Source of the DNA: Cyclospora cayetanensis
Lineage: Eukaryota > Apicomplexa > Conoidasida > Eucoccidiorida > Eimeriidae
Length of the DNA: 64,000 nucleotides
Assembly: GCF_002999335.1 (NCBI RefSeq)
Contig: NW_020312066.1
Coordinates: 1 to 64,000, forward strand
Direction of reading: 5' to 3'
A model generated the notes under the pieces. It worked only from the letters and a program-made list of their open reading frames with translations. It did not search any database and had not been told where the DNA came from. Shown here piece after piece: positions 1 through 13,900 of this stretch. Made by a program: the position numbers and the translations under genes. Numbering within the stretch: the stretch's first letter is position 1; every line of letters starts with the position of its first letter.

Positions 1-207
1 TTATTCCATAATGCTGATTTGTTGGAATATGTTCACATTGTTACTTGCCTTCGCTCTATTCTGATTTGCTGATTCCTTCATTGAACTCCTTCGCATGGGC
101 TTTCCGCTTTCTTGACTAAACCAAAGACCTGTTATTCGTTAGACATTTGAATATTCTGCTTTTGTTGACTTTTTTCCCTTCAGGAGTTTCCAGATGCATA
201 CACTTAG

Positions 208-282
208 TTCAAGAGGAATGAACGCCGTCTTGTTGATTTCACTCCTCATCCGAAGGAATACGAGCTGTACTACGACTGCTGA
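208..282 (+). CDS. Last exon of a gene entering from the left (partial)
   Basis: A short frame after a possible acceptor (ACACTTAG) reads FKRNERRLVDF then TPHPKEYELYYDC and a TGA stop. The mix of charged and aromatic residues looks like a real C-terminus rather than chance. A stronger pyrimidine-rich acceptor lies upstream at about 192 (CCCTTCAG). From there the frame reads EFPDAYT, then TAG, then the same tail, so either the acceptor at 207 is used or the TAG interrupts the exon. The rest of the gene would lie left of the window. I do not recognise the family. The call rests only on residue composition and the two acceptors. Confidence 0.35.
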   Translation, partial: FKRNERRLVDFTPHPKEYELYYDC

Positions 283-2803
283 GTGCAGCATCTACTCCGG
301 GACGTAGGATTCTTGATGTAGTCACCCAGATGCAGCAGTTTTCTGGGGTTCAGGAGATGGTTATATGTGATGTACTTTCTTCAGGCAGCTTGTGCTGCAC
401 AGGAACGCAATAAAGGGCATTCCATGATTCATACACTGTTCCCTCTATTGGGATGACCAGTGGGGCTCATGCGCAGGATTGTAGCGTTTCTGGGGCGTTT
501 CCGACCTTACTGCTGCTTTTGTGCATCGTTGGTTATGGAATTTCTTTGCATGTTAATTTGTACTCGAGCCACCAGGAATCGTACTGGGTGGCCTTTGGAA
601 GGCCTGTCCTTGCGTTTGCACGCGCGTAGTGGAATTTCCATCTGGCGAATCAACTTGAATTAAGCCTGGTTTTTGATATTTGCTCCGATCAGAGTGGCCT
701 TTAACCCACTCCACGTTGTGCCAAAGCGGTGATTAAAACTTAGCGAGCTAGGGAAGTATTGGGGGGCGCAAAAGTGCCTAATTTAATTCCAAGATTCTAT
801 GGTCTACCACTGGGTACCCAGTAACGGTTGCAACTACTTGGGCCTGCAGTAGGCAATGACGATCTACGATAACAACAGTGGGCACGAAACAAATGTGTCA
901 ACAAATTTTGTTGTATCTGCTAGCCTTCTTTGAAAGACTTTTGCATTCACTGATGTGCATTGACCATCTGCTTCCCCTATCTCTCCGTTACTGAATATCC
1001 CTGTCCAGGTCCAATAGTGTCATGCTTTGATTCGCGAATAGCAGTGTTAATGCACCCTTGCACGTTTTTCAGTGGTTTACCGCACGTCTTGTGATCTACC
1101 AGGGAGACTCTTATAAGTATACATCACACATACTTTTTTTTGCTAGGGAAAGCCTTTGATATTCTGAACAGAACCATCTGACGCGAAGATGTGAAGATGC
1201 AAAGCATTCATGAAGGCTAGGTAACGGACTGTCTCTTCCTATTCTTTCGAGAAATTTTCGCGACAGCAAGGGTGGCATGCCGAGTTCGTAGTACAATTGG
1301 AAGTTGAAGAGCTACCAAACGGAAAATAATGTACACTGTTTGATCGCTGATCTCCATTCGGGGACGTGCACGTGCAACAAGAGCTAAAAATCATGATTCA
1401 GCTCGAACTATCCCACCAGCGGATATGTTTGCTCTTTCCCATCATTCCCTAGAGCTTTGGGCTTGAGGGGAAAGGAGGGCAGCTTTGAGTGTAACTACTT
1501 AAAACTTCCGCGTAGTCAAAGATGTTGCACAAATTTTCTTTTACTGGCACATGCAACAGGTCCTTATACTTAAGGGAAAACTGTGCCCCCAATGTTATAA
1601 TACGCACTTCATCCCGACCCAGTCCATACGGTCAAGTTTTGGGCATATTGTATCCCTATACTAAGCTGCAGTCGAGCAATTCGTTGAGCAACGCATAATA
1701 CATGTCTGTTTTTGAAACTCGGCTTTACACAAAGGCGCCTCAGCAACAAAGTATACACAGGCAGAGTGGTGTGCTCACTGATGAAGCCGCTGCAATACGT
1801 CTTTCCCAGGAATCCTGTTGAGGGCTTCTAGTGTGAACGCAGTTCTTCCTGTTCCCCCTCAAGTAGAGAGCTGAAGGTTACACAGCTTAAACCCTTTTGC
1901 TTAACCAGAGACAGCCTGATCTGCCTATATTCAAATTCTTAAATTCTATGCTTATGGTAGGTGAAATAGTCTTTAAATTACGCTACCTGCCTCGGCACAA
2001 AGCCTCGGATGCACAGCCATGTAAAATCCTAAATGCGCTTCTGGTCAAAACTTCTCTTCAGACCACGAAGGAACTAACAAAACTTTGAAGGGTGGTTTTA
2101 AAGTCCATACATGCTAGTTTTCAGTAGATACTATACATACTTGGAAAAGTCTGGATGTTTCGTTTGGGAAAATATTTGGGTGGAGTGGCTTACTTACCCT
2201 GCGTGCATCCATGCTTTCCTATTGCCTGGTCGTCAAACACTGCATGATATTCACATATCACTGAGAATTTTCGTTAAGATGTGCTGAACTTTACTTTCAC
2301 GTGGAGGCGGGGGCATGGCATGCACACCGCCTGCTGCATGTGGACCACCACAGCCCAAAAGTGGACCATGGTTCATCCCTTGTAGTGCCATAACAGCTTT
2401 TAATAGCTCATAATTTACATATTAAATATGATATATTATTGTTGGCCCAATTAGGCAATGTCTGCTTTCTGGAAGTATGGGTACTGCAGTAGTTCTTGCC
2501 GCTGCTGAATACTGACCGAGATGTTTGACTTAACACAGTTCTTGATAATAGCACCTTTTCCCCCTGAATCATAAAGTCTAGTATCGGAGTTCACTGCTTA
2601 CGGTAGCACCGGACTCTACCGTCATCAAAGTACCGTTGCGCTTGCGCGTAGGTTTTAAGCGTGTTTTGGTGCCCTTCCCGCGCTACATGCTCATTAATCT
2701 AAGAACAGTTTAATGATTTTATGGTTCTGAATATTGTACGCTCAGTGTACAGCTTCCAGCGCATAAAGTGGGGATAGACACCCCAAGATTTCTTGCCCTC
2801 ACC
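283..2803. other. Upstream/intergenic stretch without a supportable gene
   Basis: About 2.5 kb of AT-leaning sequence before the IFT140 start. Only short open frames occur, none with convincing splice partners. A minus-strand frame at 1111-1296 has a mildly protein-like composition but no joined exon could be found. The stretch presumably holds the 3' flank of the previous gene and the IFT140 promoter and 5' UTR. No repeats of note. Confidence 0.5.
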
Positions 2804-4898
2804 ATGACGCTGTTTATCACACATCAATTGTCTGCGATTCAGCATGATGCAGACGCACCTTTTTCAAACGAAAATGCCCCTAAGACCTTTTTAAAGAGCT
2901 GCAAGGGTGGTCATTCCACTGCAGAGCATCCTTATGAGCCTCTTAAAACTTTCTTCTGCCGATGGTGCTACTCCCCGAGTTCCACGCTGGGTAAACTATT
3001 GGCTCTGGGTATGACTGGTGGATACTTAAATGCAAGTGGTACGGCAGTGAACTTTGCTGCCACAGTTGGAGAGCGTGGCGTCGAGGGGATTTGTAATCTC
3101 CGCAGCAACACACCAGATAAAAGCAAACGAGGATGGCAACAGACCGGAGGACAAACAGGAGTGGATTTCGTCTACATCATTGATGAGACCGGACAGTTGC
3201 TGGAACGTGTGCAGCCCCAAGAGAAAGAGCCAATAACTTGCCTGAGTTGGACCCCTAGTGAGTGGCACTGTCCGAGATGACACACACACACACACAAACA
3301 GATTTGTCCAGGCCTCGCCTACCTTAATAGCTACACTTCATAAGTACTATACAGCACAGCATAAATGCCATATATACACTAAGGCAGTTAGTTATATATG
3401 CTTTTCTGTAAGAATGACTTGTCTAAATATTGTTCATGCAAAGATGTGTAGTTGGGGGCAGAAAAACCCGCAGATGCTGCCCTCGTGTAGCAATAACTAG
3501 TTCCTGGGAACAGTGTAGACTTACGCAATTGCAATTGATGGATTCTGTGATAGCCTACCGTGCTTCCTTGGCACTATTACTGCATCTAGAGATTTTCCTT
3601 AGAGACTATACCTACGTTTTGAGGATATATGCAACTGATTACTAAGGATGCCGGAAATTATACAATAAAAGCATAAATACAGCGGAAAATTTGCTAGCTC
3701 TCCGGCTATCACTCTGGGAGATTAGATGCCGAACTGCTGTACTGTGTGTCACCTTTGTGCTCTTGCCGTTCCTACTCCTAGTTTGCCTTCAAGCATTTTC
3801 TGCCGTCTGGTATGTTATGCTTTCTTGCCATGTTGCTTTTCTTGTTGCTGAGAAGCACCGTCGAGATATGTGCGCAGTGGTGGGATAGATTAGAACTCGA
3901 ACATCAACGTTTGTGCCAGAACAGGTGAAATCCAGTATATTGTCTACTCGATTTTGTCGAATCACCTGTTTAGTAAATGCGTAGCTGTTCTGCCACTGCG
4001 AGAATACGAAAGTATGATTCGAAAAGCCAATCTCCATGAATAAAAACTGAGATTAACTCGAGAATACAATGCGAAAAGCTCTACCTTTTGCTATGTACAT
4101 TTCCCTTTGCTGCACACCCCTGAGCGCTGTCTCCATTTGTGCTTAATTGATTCAAACTGATTTTATTTCATTCTGAGCATTGCTTGAAGTGCTTTGAAGC
4201 ACCTGGTGGGACGTGTGATGCGGAAAGCAACGAAAAGCAAATGTTCTATTGCTAATCCTGCTCCATACAACAGATGCATATGTTATCAGTAAAACAACTT
4301 ACTCAAAATGATCTACTTCTTAAAGAGGATTCTTTCATCCACATAGTACTTTGAGCACAGCTAAAATACTTATTCTAGTGGTGTACGCAAATAACTTGAA
4401 TTTATTTTGCATCCACCTACTACGCTGTGCTCAGCCAGACAGCCAGCACGTCGATCAAATTGTTGTCCGTTATGACTGATGCTGTCTATTTTGTTTATTT
4501 CTCTACCATGGATCCCCTGTGGATGTTTCTCCAGCGGAAAAGTGGTGTACGACAAGCGTTCTGATTAGATGACCTTGTGATTTTTGTCTAGAGTGCAATG
4601 TCGCTTAATATACTGGCCGTGTATTGTCCTTGTAGGTGCCACTCTAAACAAAGTACTTTCTACACGAACTTATTTATTGCGGTTTGTTTCCTCTACCCAC
4701 AACTGTGGCCGGAAAAGCCTTCGTAGCCTTCTGACATTTTACTACTCTCCTAAAAGGCTTTGATGCATTAGTAGAATGGCTTCTGGCTCTATATCTTTCC
4801 TAGATTCATGAAAAAATAAATGGGAAAGCAAATACAATATCTACACCACTGAAGAGCTTAATGAGAAAAGAGCGCGGTACCGGCAGGGATCGAACCTG

Positions 4899-4948
<50 letters not shown>

Positions 4949-7900
4949 AACGACAAGTCGCTTCCTGTATTCCACCTTTGATATACACTGTTTAAACATC
5001 TAGTTGTTAGAGGTTATAACATCTTGATCTTAGAGTACCGCAACTCGCATTAGTAGAGTGCATTTTGCTACGAGTAACTGAAGAGCAGGAAGCGCTTTTG
5101 CCCTATTTGTATGCGGGGTCACTTTAACACGGTAGTTAAGTTGTTCCCCTGAGTTGGCAGGTTGTGACACTTTTCCTCTAAAATGGGTCCATTCAACCGT
5201 CCCAAGTCATTTCAAGGGATCGCGCTCCTTAACTGAGACCCTGCAGGCGTCCAGTTCGACTTGGTCTATCCCCTGGTTCGTTACCGCTAGCATTGTATGC
5301 CTGAGTGTAAGAAGGGAAAGATTACGGTGGCATTCTACCTCTTACCCCATGCGGTATGCCATCAGGGACCAATCGGCTAGTGGTGGCCTACGGCACCGGC
5401 AAAATGGGAGAGTGGGTGCCTCCTAGTTCGGGTGCTTCTATGGGCCAAAGCGACAAGTTCGGGGAACACGAACAACGAAAACCGGACAACACCCTAGTGG
5501 CTTTGCAGACCTCAGAGTTACATGAAGGGGCACTGAGAATAATCGAATTTAACAGTACAGGAGATCTTTGCCTCACGGCGGATGACAGAGGTACTGTCGT
5601 GTTGTGGAGCATACGCGAAACACAGGAAAACAGCTATTGCTGGCGCACAAAAGCATCGGTCCACCTTGAAGAACCTCCAGCTATGGTAAGCATTTTATAA
5701 CCTTCAGGCTTAGTTGCACATGGCATCTTCGGGAGTTCGCGAATGTTGCGTTCGGCTGCGTTTTTTCTGATCAGCTTGCTTTCTGTGAGACTATTCTGAA
5801 GCGAAGCAGCTGTTATTTTGCATATTTGCCCACCAGCCGTCGCCTCCTGTTGTGCGACGATCAGGGAGTCTTCTCCTCAAGGTGCAGCGATGCTGAAGGC
5901 AGGATGTAGTTTAGCATTAAGTGATGAAGCGTTTACTTTTTTTGGTTTACTCGGAGAGGGCTAATGTATACTAAAGCACACGCACACAGTGGGGCTTACC
6001 ATCTAGCAAGTCAAGGTACAAAATAAAATGAGTTTGGCTTCATATTCGCCCTAAACACTCATACTGCAAACCACACCCAGTTACCAACACTAAGCACCAA
6101 TCGGTTACACGCATCCAGGCGCACAACTCCTGCAGTTGCCTCAGATGGGTACTAGTACGTAGTTCAAAGAAAATATTCAAAGCGCGTTCGCAGCTTTTTC
6201 AAAGTGTTGAATACCCTGACTTTTTGGGTGGCCGTTTTAGGTATAGGTGTGGTCTCGACGTGCGGCAGCTGATTGTTTGGCCTCCTGGTTACTCTGTATA
6301 CCTGATAACCATGGGATCCCAGCAAGAAGAGGGAGGGCGTGGCCCCTCGTTCGCTTTGCAAGCCCTAGAGGCAGTAACCTCTTCCGAGGCGAACGTGCCT
6401 AAAAAGACCCAACAGAGCACTGCCGACCAGCAGGAGCTGCTGGAAGAGCACCGGGTACGACACCATGGACGTCTGCAAGAAGAGTCGCAGAAGCACGAAA
6501 TAGCTGAGCTACTGTTCCATGAGGACGGTCGTTTGAAGGCCTCAGAAACCTTCAACGCGCATGTGTGCTGCTCTGCCCGCCCGGCTCGAGCAGCGCCAGG
6601 AGACTGTTTCCAACGAGAGCCAGCAGCACCCAGCCCTGATCGGGACAACAAAGGGGCTGGTGGGCCCTTAAGAAAACCAGAATTGGCGATGCCACCCCCT
6701 CGGGTTCAGTGGGCCTGGGCACTACACGGGCTCTTGTCTTGGACATGCGAAGATGGTGCGGTTCGCTTCTTTTGCACTAAAAGCCGCAAAGTGCTCTTGC
6801 TGCATCTCGTAGCTGAGTTCGGACCAGAGATGCTTAACGATGCGGCGTGCAGTGTTGCTGTCGCAACGAGAACAGTCTGCAATTGTTGCCTGCCGTGCCC
6901 CTCTACTGCTGTTGTTTGCACGAGCACCGCGGAAGCCGAGCTCCTCATTGGCTGTTCCTCTGGGCGCATCCTCCGAGTAAGACTCAGTTAGTGACACTCA
7001 GCTCTAGACCTCATGCTACACCCCCCCTAAACCGTCCATAAAGTAAAGGAATGATGACACATTTCACAGCATTGCTTCGCACATTGCGCGACCACATAAT
7101 TCGAGGCCTAAAGAAGTCACATCGTTTATCGGCCATGTTGTACAGCACAAATTTGTACCTCCGTTCGACTAGTGGCAGATTCGTTGCCATGGCTACGGCA
7201 CCTTGATCAGTGACTGTGCTCCTGTTTCTCGCATTACTTCGATTGCTTTAGTGGTTGATCAGCAAGGGTCCGGCAGGCTCGAAGGTAAAGTGGAGAGAAC
7301 CTGTGCTACTTTTCTCCCCCCGTCATGAAAGCCCGTGCAAGACGCTCGCTGTAGTGGACGATGGGAATCCTCAACTGGACAGAGGTGTGTCTTTGCTTTA
7401 TACAGTATTCGTCTCATGCTTTCCTCTTAGCAAGCGTTCTTTTAAGTCACAGATAGCCATTAAGCCACTCGGTTGTAAGGTCTTTTGAAGGAACTGCAAT
7501 TGCAGTGTTTGTTTATTCGCAATCATGCATCGCCTTTTCCTCATTAGATTCCATGCTCAACTGGTAAAAAGCAGCTGCAGCTTGTTTGGCTACCCTTTAG
7601 GAACCTCTTCTTGTTTTGCTGCTGAATTTGGAGATGAAATACTCATGGGCCGTATTATATTGCGAGCAGTAGCTGCAGTGCCCACTGCAGTGGCCATGCA
7701 GGCAAGTTGTTCCGCTCATCTTTTCTAACCATCAAGGATTCAGACCAAACTTTCAGTGGTTGATCCGGCCCATTGGCCTTAATGGCAGGAGTGGCCCCCA
7801 GAGTAGCTCATTTCAAAAAATATTTTTATGCATGCTCCCCTATGACCAGGGGGTAAGAACGTGAGGCGACTGATCGCATTGCTATACTCCTAGATGCCTT

Positions 7901-10900
7901 CGTCAACTACTAGTATTTCATCTCTCCTACGATTTGCGTATTCCACTAAAGCCGAGTGGGGGATAGGCCCATATCGTGACAGCATGCGTGGCGCTGTTAG
8001 CCTAAGCTATTAGACTTCACTGCTTGTGGTGCATCCGCATCTCGATTGCAGACGGAAGCAGGGTCAGGAGTGGTGTATAGGTGGTCAGATATTGCAAGCG
8101 GAGGGACAGTGGTGCCTTGTGCGACACTGGAATCGCACGTCCCGATAAAAGGGCTTTCCCTGGGCCTCCCTTTGGTGGTACTGTGGGGGTCCAACTACTT
8201 TGAGGTTTTCTCCATTTCTTGCGGTTGTCATGTTAGTTCTCCTCTGCCGCATCTCCGGCAGTTGGTAGCAGCAGCCATTTCAGCAGCAGAACAAAAGGCA
8301 CTCTGGGCCGAGAGCGGTTCCTCTAGCTGCAGCACAACAGAGCCGCCGCCTCTTGCTGCTACTGTGCTGCAAGCCCTAGAAAGTCGCAAAGGCCTCTGGA
8401 CTACCGAGGAACTGCACGTCATAGATGCACAAGCCAAAGAAGTGCTGGCTAGGAGCCCCTTCGGCACTCCCTTTCCACTTTCGGTTGATTCTGGTGACGG
8501 TACCGCTGCTGGTTCGAACCCCACCGCCTCGGTAGGAGCAAATTACCATGCAGCAGAGCAGTGGTGGAGAAGTTTTACTACCACCCGCCTAAATGCTGCT
8601 CTAGAGGCTGCAGAGGCAATATATGGAACAGAAGAAACTTCCTCGCAAAGTGCCTCTCTCGTTGGATCTGGTCGTCTACTCGGCTTGATTCAGCTGCAGC
8701 CATGTGTAGGCGAAAAAGGCATTCATGTGCTGGCGGCAGCAACGCGGAGTGAGCTTCTGATCATGACGCTACAGGTCCGGCAAAAAAAGACGGGTATCGT
8801 ACTGTGCTCTATTTTCCTTCCACGCATCTGTAAAAGATCTCGTGTTATCCCGAGGCTTACCCGTTTTCACCATCGCTGTAGCTGCCCCCTAAATCACTGC
8901 GTATTGCTGTCCCTCTCTCACGTTTCGCTCTTAATGTGGTACTACAGCCTAGATAGACTATTTTTTATCGCTGCTGATTCATCGTCTCTTGTGCGTCTCA
9001 GGGGAAAGTGACACAACACTTGCTGCCGTTGAAAACCCAGGACCTTACACACGGCATCCTTCCCCCAGACCTACAAGAAGCAGCACTAACAACAGCAAAC
9101 AGCATTGTCAACTGCACATCAAAATCCAGCAAAGAAAGAGAGAAGGTTCAAATCGAAGAAACGGGCACGCAAAATGCAGACAATATCGTCGGAATTTACA
9201 CTCGAGGGCAGCGCCTCTTCTGCCTATTAGCAAACTGGACTCTTCATCTCTTTGAACTTCAATCAGGCAGGGCCAGACATCAAAGGTGCGGGCAGAGCTA
9301 CCCCAATAAGCTGTTTGTGTTTTGTTTAGTCACCCTAGATGGCTGCATGCTCGGCGGAGGATCCGTGAATATGTACTATGCTTTTGCATCTTCGTGGTGG
9401 GCCTGACTAGGCTTGTGAATGTTTGTTCTGACATGACGGACATTTGCAGCGAGCACCGGTAATATGCTTGGTCCCTTCTACTAGTTTGAAGTGTTCCTAC
9501 AGATAAAAAACAGTTTTTTATGGTCATCGCCGCAGCAAGTTTTCCTCCTGCTTCAAAATAATGGGTTCAACCCATAAGTAATCGTGCACTGCGTGGTGCC
9601 CTTGGTACAAAACCACCGTCACTACCATCAACAAAGAGCCTCCCTGTGCCAGATGGTGTATGCCCGAGAGCCAGTCCCACTGGGAGCAGCCTAATTTAAT
9701 CTATGTGTTGAGATGCCCCACTTATCATGTCAGACCTAGCGCTTTTCTTTAGCTCCAATCATGTGTTGCCCTTCCGGCAGAACTTGCCAGATTCAAGCAC
9801 ACGAGACGTTGGGCCAGGCAGCATGCATTTACAGCTGGGACGTAAACAGTGAAGGCTTAACCCTTGCTGTTCTATGTGAGCCTAAAATCCCACAAGCCAA
9901 CGGATGTCGAGAGAGAGAGATCCTGCTATTCCAGTGGCAAACGAACACTCTTAACCGGTGGGCATGACCCAATCAATGCCTGCAGTAAACACCGTATGTT
10001 CAAATTTCTGCTAGGTAGAACTAGCGGCAAAGGAATATTATAATGAGGGTACGTGTTGGGCTTACTCTCCGAATTAGTAAGACTCTTTTTGGTTTAGGGC
10101 CTTAGGATTGACGCTTTTTCAAACTAGCAGTGTGTGTTTCGAGTTGTCAGCTGATAATGGCATTGTATGTCTATATCTAACATACAACTACCGCCAAGAA
10201 CATCGATGCATCAGTTCTCATCAATAATTTGTGCTATATTCCTCTAATTGTAGGGTGTGGCCTTGACGCATTCCCACTATTTGTCAAATTGCACTCCGCA
10301 GTAGTGTACTAAGTGCCACTATAAAGATATCTCTGTGTAGATTGCATGGTGTCCAGCGGATCTCTCTCGTCCCTTTGCAGCTTGAAGCTACTGCCTGAGG
10401 TGCCTCGTCCAGCGGCTATACACCGTATTTGGTGGGACGTGGGCTGCCCATTTTTGTTACTGCTGCATGTCGATTGCATGATAGCCACCCAATACAGCAT
10501 ACAGCAGCAAAAACATCTGCTGGCAGAGGAAGAGGCTCTAGACTTCCGGCAAGGAGAGGTAGCATCCAAACACACACCCAGTTCCAAAGACATGAACCCA
10601 TATGCCTAGACCCTCATCGAAAAGCATAAAATTTCGACAATGCCTTCATAGCTTAGATTCTGCTATTCTCATGAGTTTTGTCCTGACGGCGGGCTGGGGG
10701 AAGGGAATCCCTCTTGGTCAGTTCCTGCATTTAGCCACTATAGTTTGAAAACAACCACACACAACACAGTGTGCATTCTTTTGTGGTTAAATCCAGGCGC
10801 AAATACGCCAGGCATATATAGCTGTAGTGATATGCATTTTACAGCCTTTTAAAGGCTTTTACTGTTTACTTTCGGGCTCCCCTTGAAGTCCCCGGCACGA

Positions 10901-13900
10901 TGTATTCGCAACACCCCTGGCTACTGCTGCCTCTACTTATGTTTCTTGGTTTTGCTACCTCTGCTATAGTCATTGATTGCACATAATTAGCGCACTTCCT
11001 TGTAGTCTTCACATGCGTGTTCGCTGCAAGCACGGCGACAGCCTCACTGTGCTGTCGTGCAGGGTCTGACCACCGCAGCAATTAGTATATTTGTTAACCA
11101 AGAAGGTCTAGGGGCTCTTCTGGTAAGCCAGCAGGGCTTTTCAAGGAAAGTTGGTGTGCGTAATAGCTTTTGCTTAAAGGAGAAATGGGCTCGTGCCGGT
11201 AGTTGGTCCGGCCGTTCAGGTATCACAGATGCTGGCTGACAGCATCTGCATCAGTTCATCCAAATGTGTATCAGCGTGTGCAGCTTGGTCTACCGGTTCG
11301 AATGTGCATAAATGTGCGTTGCTTCTTGCAATATCAAACAAATATTTAGGGACAATGATGTGTTTGTGGCTGCAGGATACCACTATTTGTAATGTCGATT
11401 GCTTCCCTATTGCTCTGGTTGCCCCATTTGTATGTTTTGCAAAAAAAAATCAAGCCAATGCCTGCTGCGCCCAAGAGGACACGTCCATTAAAGATCCCCT
11501 GAACAATGTACTTGTGACCGAGGAGCTGAGGCCTCTACAGGTTTTAAAAGGCCTACAGGGCAACGAGGAGGAATCAGCGAGAGGCAAGTCACACACTTAG
11601 TAGACAAACATGGAAACAATGTAGCTAAATCCACATCAAAGTGTATTGCCCTGCCGCTTTTCTGTTTAGCAATGGAATTGTACGAGCGGTATAATCAAAC
11701 TCTCATGAAAACTTTTCAGCTTACTGAAGGTAGTGAAGTGCTCAAGTGTCATGGTTTTCTCTACCAGATGCAAGGTATCTCTTGCAGCTGCTGCACGACC
11801 AACATAGAAAGACCAAACCAACCACGCGGCATAAAGCACATTGAAAGAATGGGACACCTTTAATATGAGGTTGCATTGCACTAAATAGACTCGAAAAGTA
11901 CAGGGGAAACACACAATTGGATAGACAGACGGAAACTTAGGTACTGAGCCACAAAACGGGAGACACTAGAGATCAGATACCCATAAACGGAAGAAGCGGA
12001 CAAACCGGCGGCGGAACTATGAGAAGAGTGAATTAGACAATATGCAAGCCAACCGAGTCACGATGATACACATAGATGCAACCTAGCTAGGAGGACGGTC
12101 GAGATGCATATTTTAAAATCTCCTGTGTCACGGAGCCTTTAGCTTACCTGTACAGACGTACCTCCTAAGAGCCCTTTTGGCCAATTTCTTTAGCTCTCAT
12201 AGTAAAGCTTGGGTGCAGTGTTGGTGCTGCAGATGTGGCTTTGAGGTTTCTTTTCCACGCGGCCTTTGGAGACATGCGCAACGCACTAACAGTAATGAGA
12301 CAGGCAATACACCACGAACAGCAACTGCTACACCAAGAGGCAAGCCAGAAGCAGGAGCAAACAACACGACAGTCAAATGGATTTAATCTGCCATTTTGTT
12401 TACTGCGGGCAGCCATTGCTGCTAGGAGGGAGACAGCGGCGGCTGCAGCGGCGCAGGAGTTGCACCTTATTGCAGCTTTAAGGCCAGCTCTGTAAGTGGT
12501 ACTAGATTTGCCTAGACGATAGTGCTTCAATTCATGGATCTGGTATTTGGCGAAGTCCGAGCCCTAATATCTGTCGGTTAATTCTGTGGCCTTACAGTAA
12601 AAATCCGGAATGGCTTTGAGTTTTTCCTTCATGCATTTCATAAACTGCTAGTGTAACTATATACCATCAAAGAGTGGCTGGTGATCCCCTAGGAGCATCG
12701 GTTAAATCAAAAAAGTCCGAACCTTACCCTGCAGTCATGTTGAGAGTTTTATCGCCACGCTAGGAAAGCCCATCTAGGCTTTTACTATGCTATCTACTTC
12801 GCCGTGAATGTATGGTATGTCTATGTAGATACCGACAGATATGTGCAACACATTTGTCGCATATTTTGATGCTGTTTTTGTTTGTATACCTGCTCCCTCC
12901 CCAGGACCTACATGTTCACGTGTACAGAGTACATAGTTATGTCAGTATGAAGTCATCTGCTTAGTTTCACGTAGGTACATGTGCAGTGATGGGCTTCGTA
13001 CGTCGGCATTTATATACAGCCAACTATTTTTTTGCGCCAGCCTGTACACAGCCACGCTTGCTCCTTTATTTTATGCAAATGATTGAAGATATCATTCCTT
13101 ACTGTGAAAGATATTTAATATTCGTAATATGCCTCCCTCAATGGCACTCAATTCCAGATCATCTGCTGCGAGTCGTGTGTTCCGATCTCTGTCTAGATGC
13201 CAAACAATCCCAGACTCCGTAGGCCTTTTGTCTGCAATTGCCGAAGGAGCGGGATGGCCGGAGGAGGCGGAAGCCATCCTTTCATCGGCTGGGCATTATG
13301 AACGCCTAGCTCTGATGCTGGAACGGCGAGGTTGCACTGAAAGGGCTCTTGAAGTGTGTAGTGCACTGAACACATGGGAAACCGATTGTGCATGGTTTCG
13401 TCCTTTAGGCGGGGCAGACTGAGCCAAGCGCATCACCGAAGGGCTTCAAGGGAAGGGTGCATGCCAGCAGTTGCATCATGTACCTTCTTTCTAGCAGCCA
13501 GTGTAGATATATAGCTCATTTACTTTCAGATTTTGGGAACAGCAGCCTACCAGGCAACTACAGTGCTCGAAGAAGACGTCAACTAGATGCATGTACCGGA
13601 AGCAGCAAAGCCCAGCATCTGCTACTTGGGGTCTCGAGCGGGAGGCAGTGAAAGCTTTTGCCAGCCAGATCAGTTCTTACCCGCTTAACTGCCCTAAAGT
13701 ATTTCGTACACAAGAATGGCTTGTATTACAGCTCTGCGCTTTATTGCTTCTGAAGGTAGCAGCAACCAAGGCACCTTTGGTTCGAAGGGAATTGCAACAA
13801 CGCCTAGGGAAAGCACTCGTGCAATCAGGAGACAAACAAGCGGGCCTGAAGGCCCTCCTAGCCGCTGCAGCTCCATACGGAAAAAATTCTTCTTACATTC

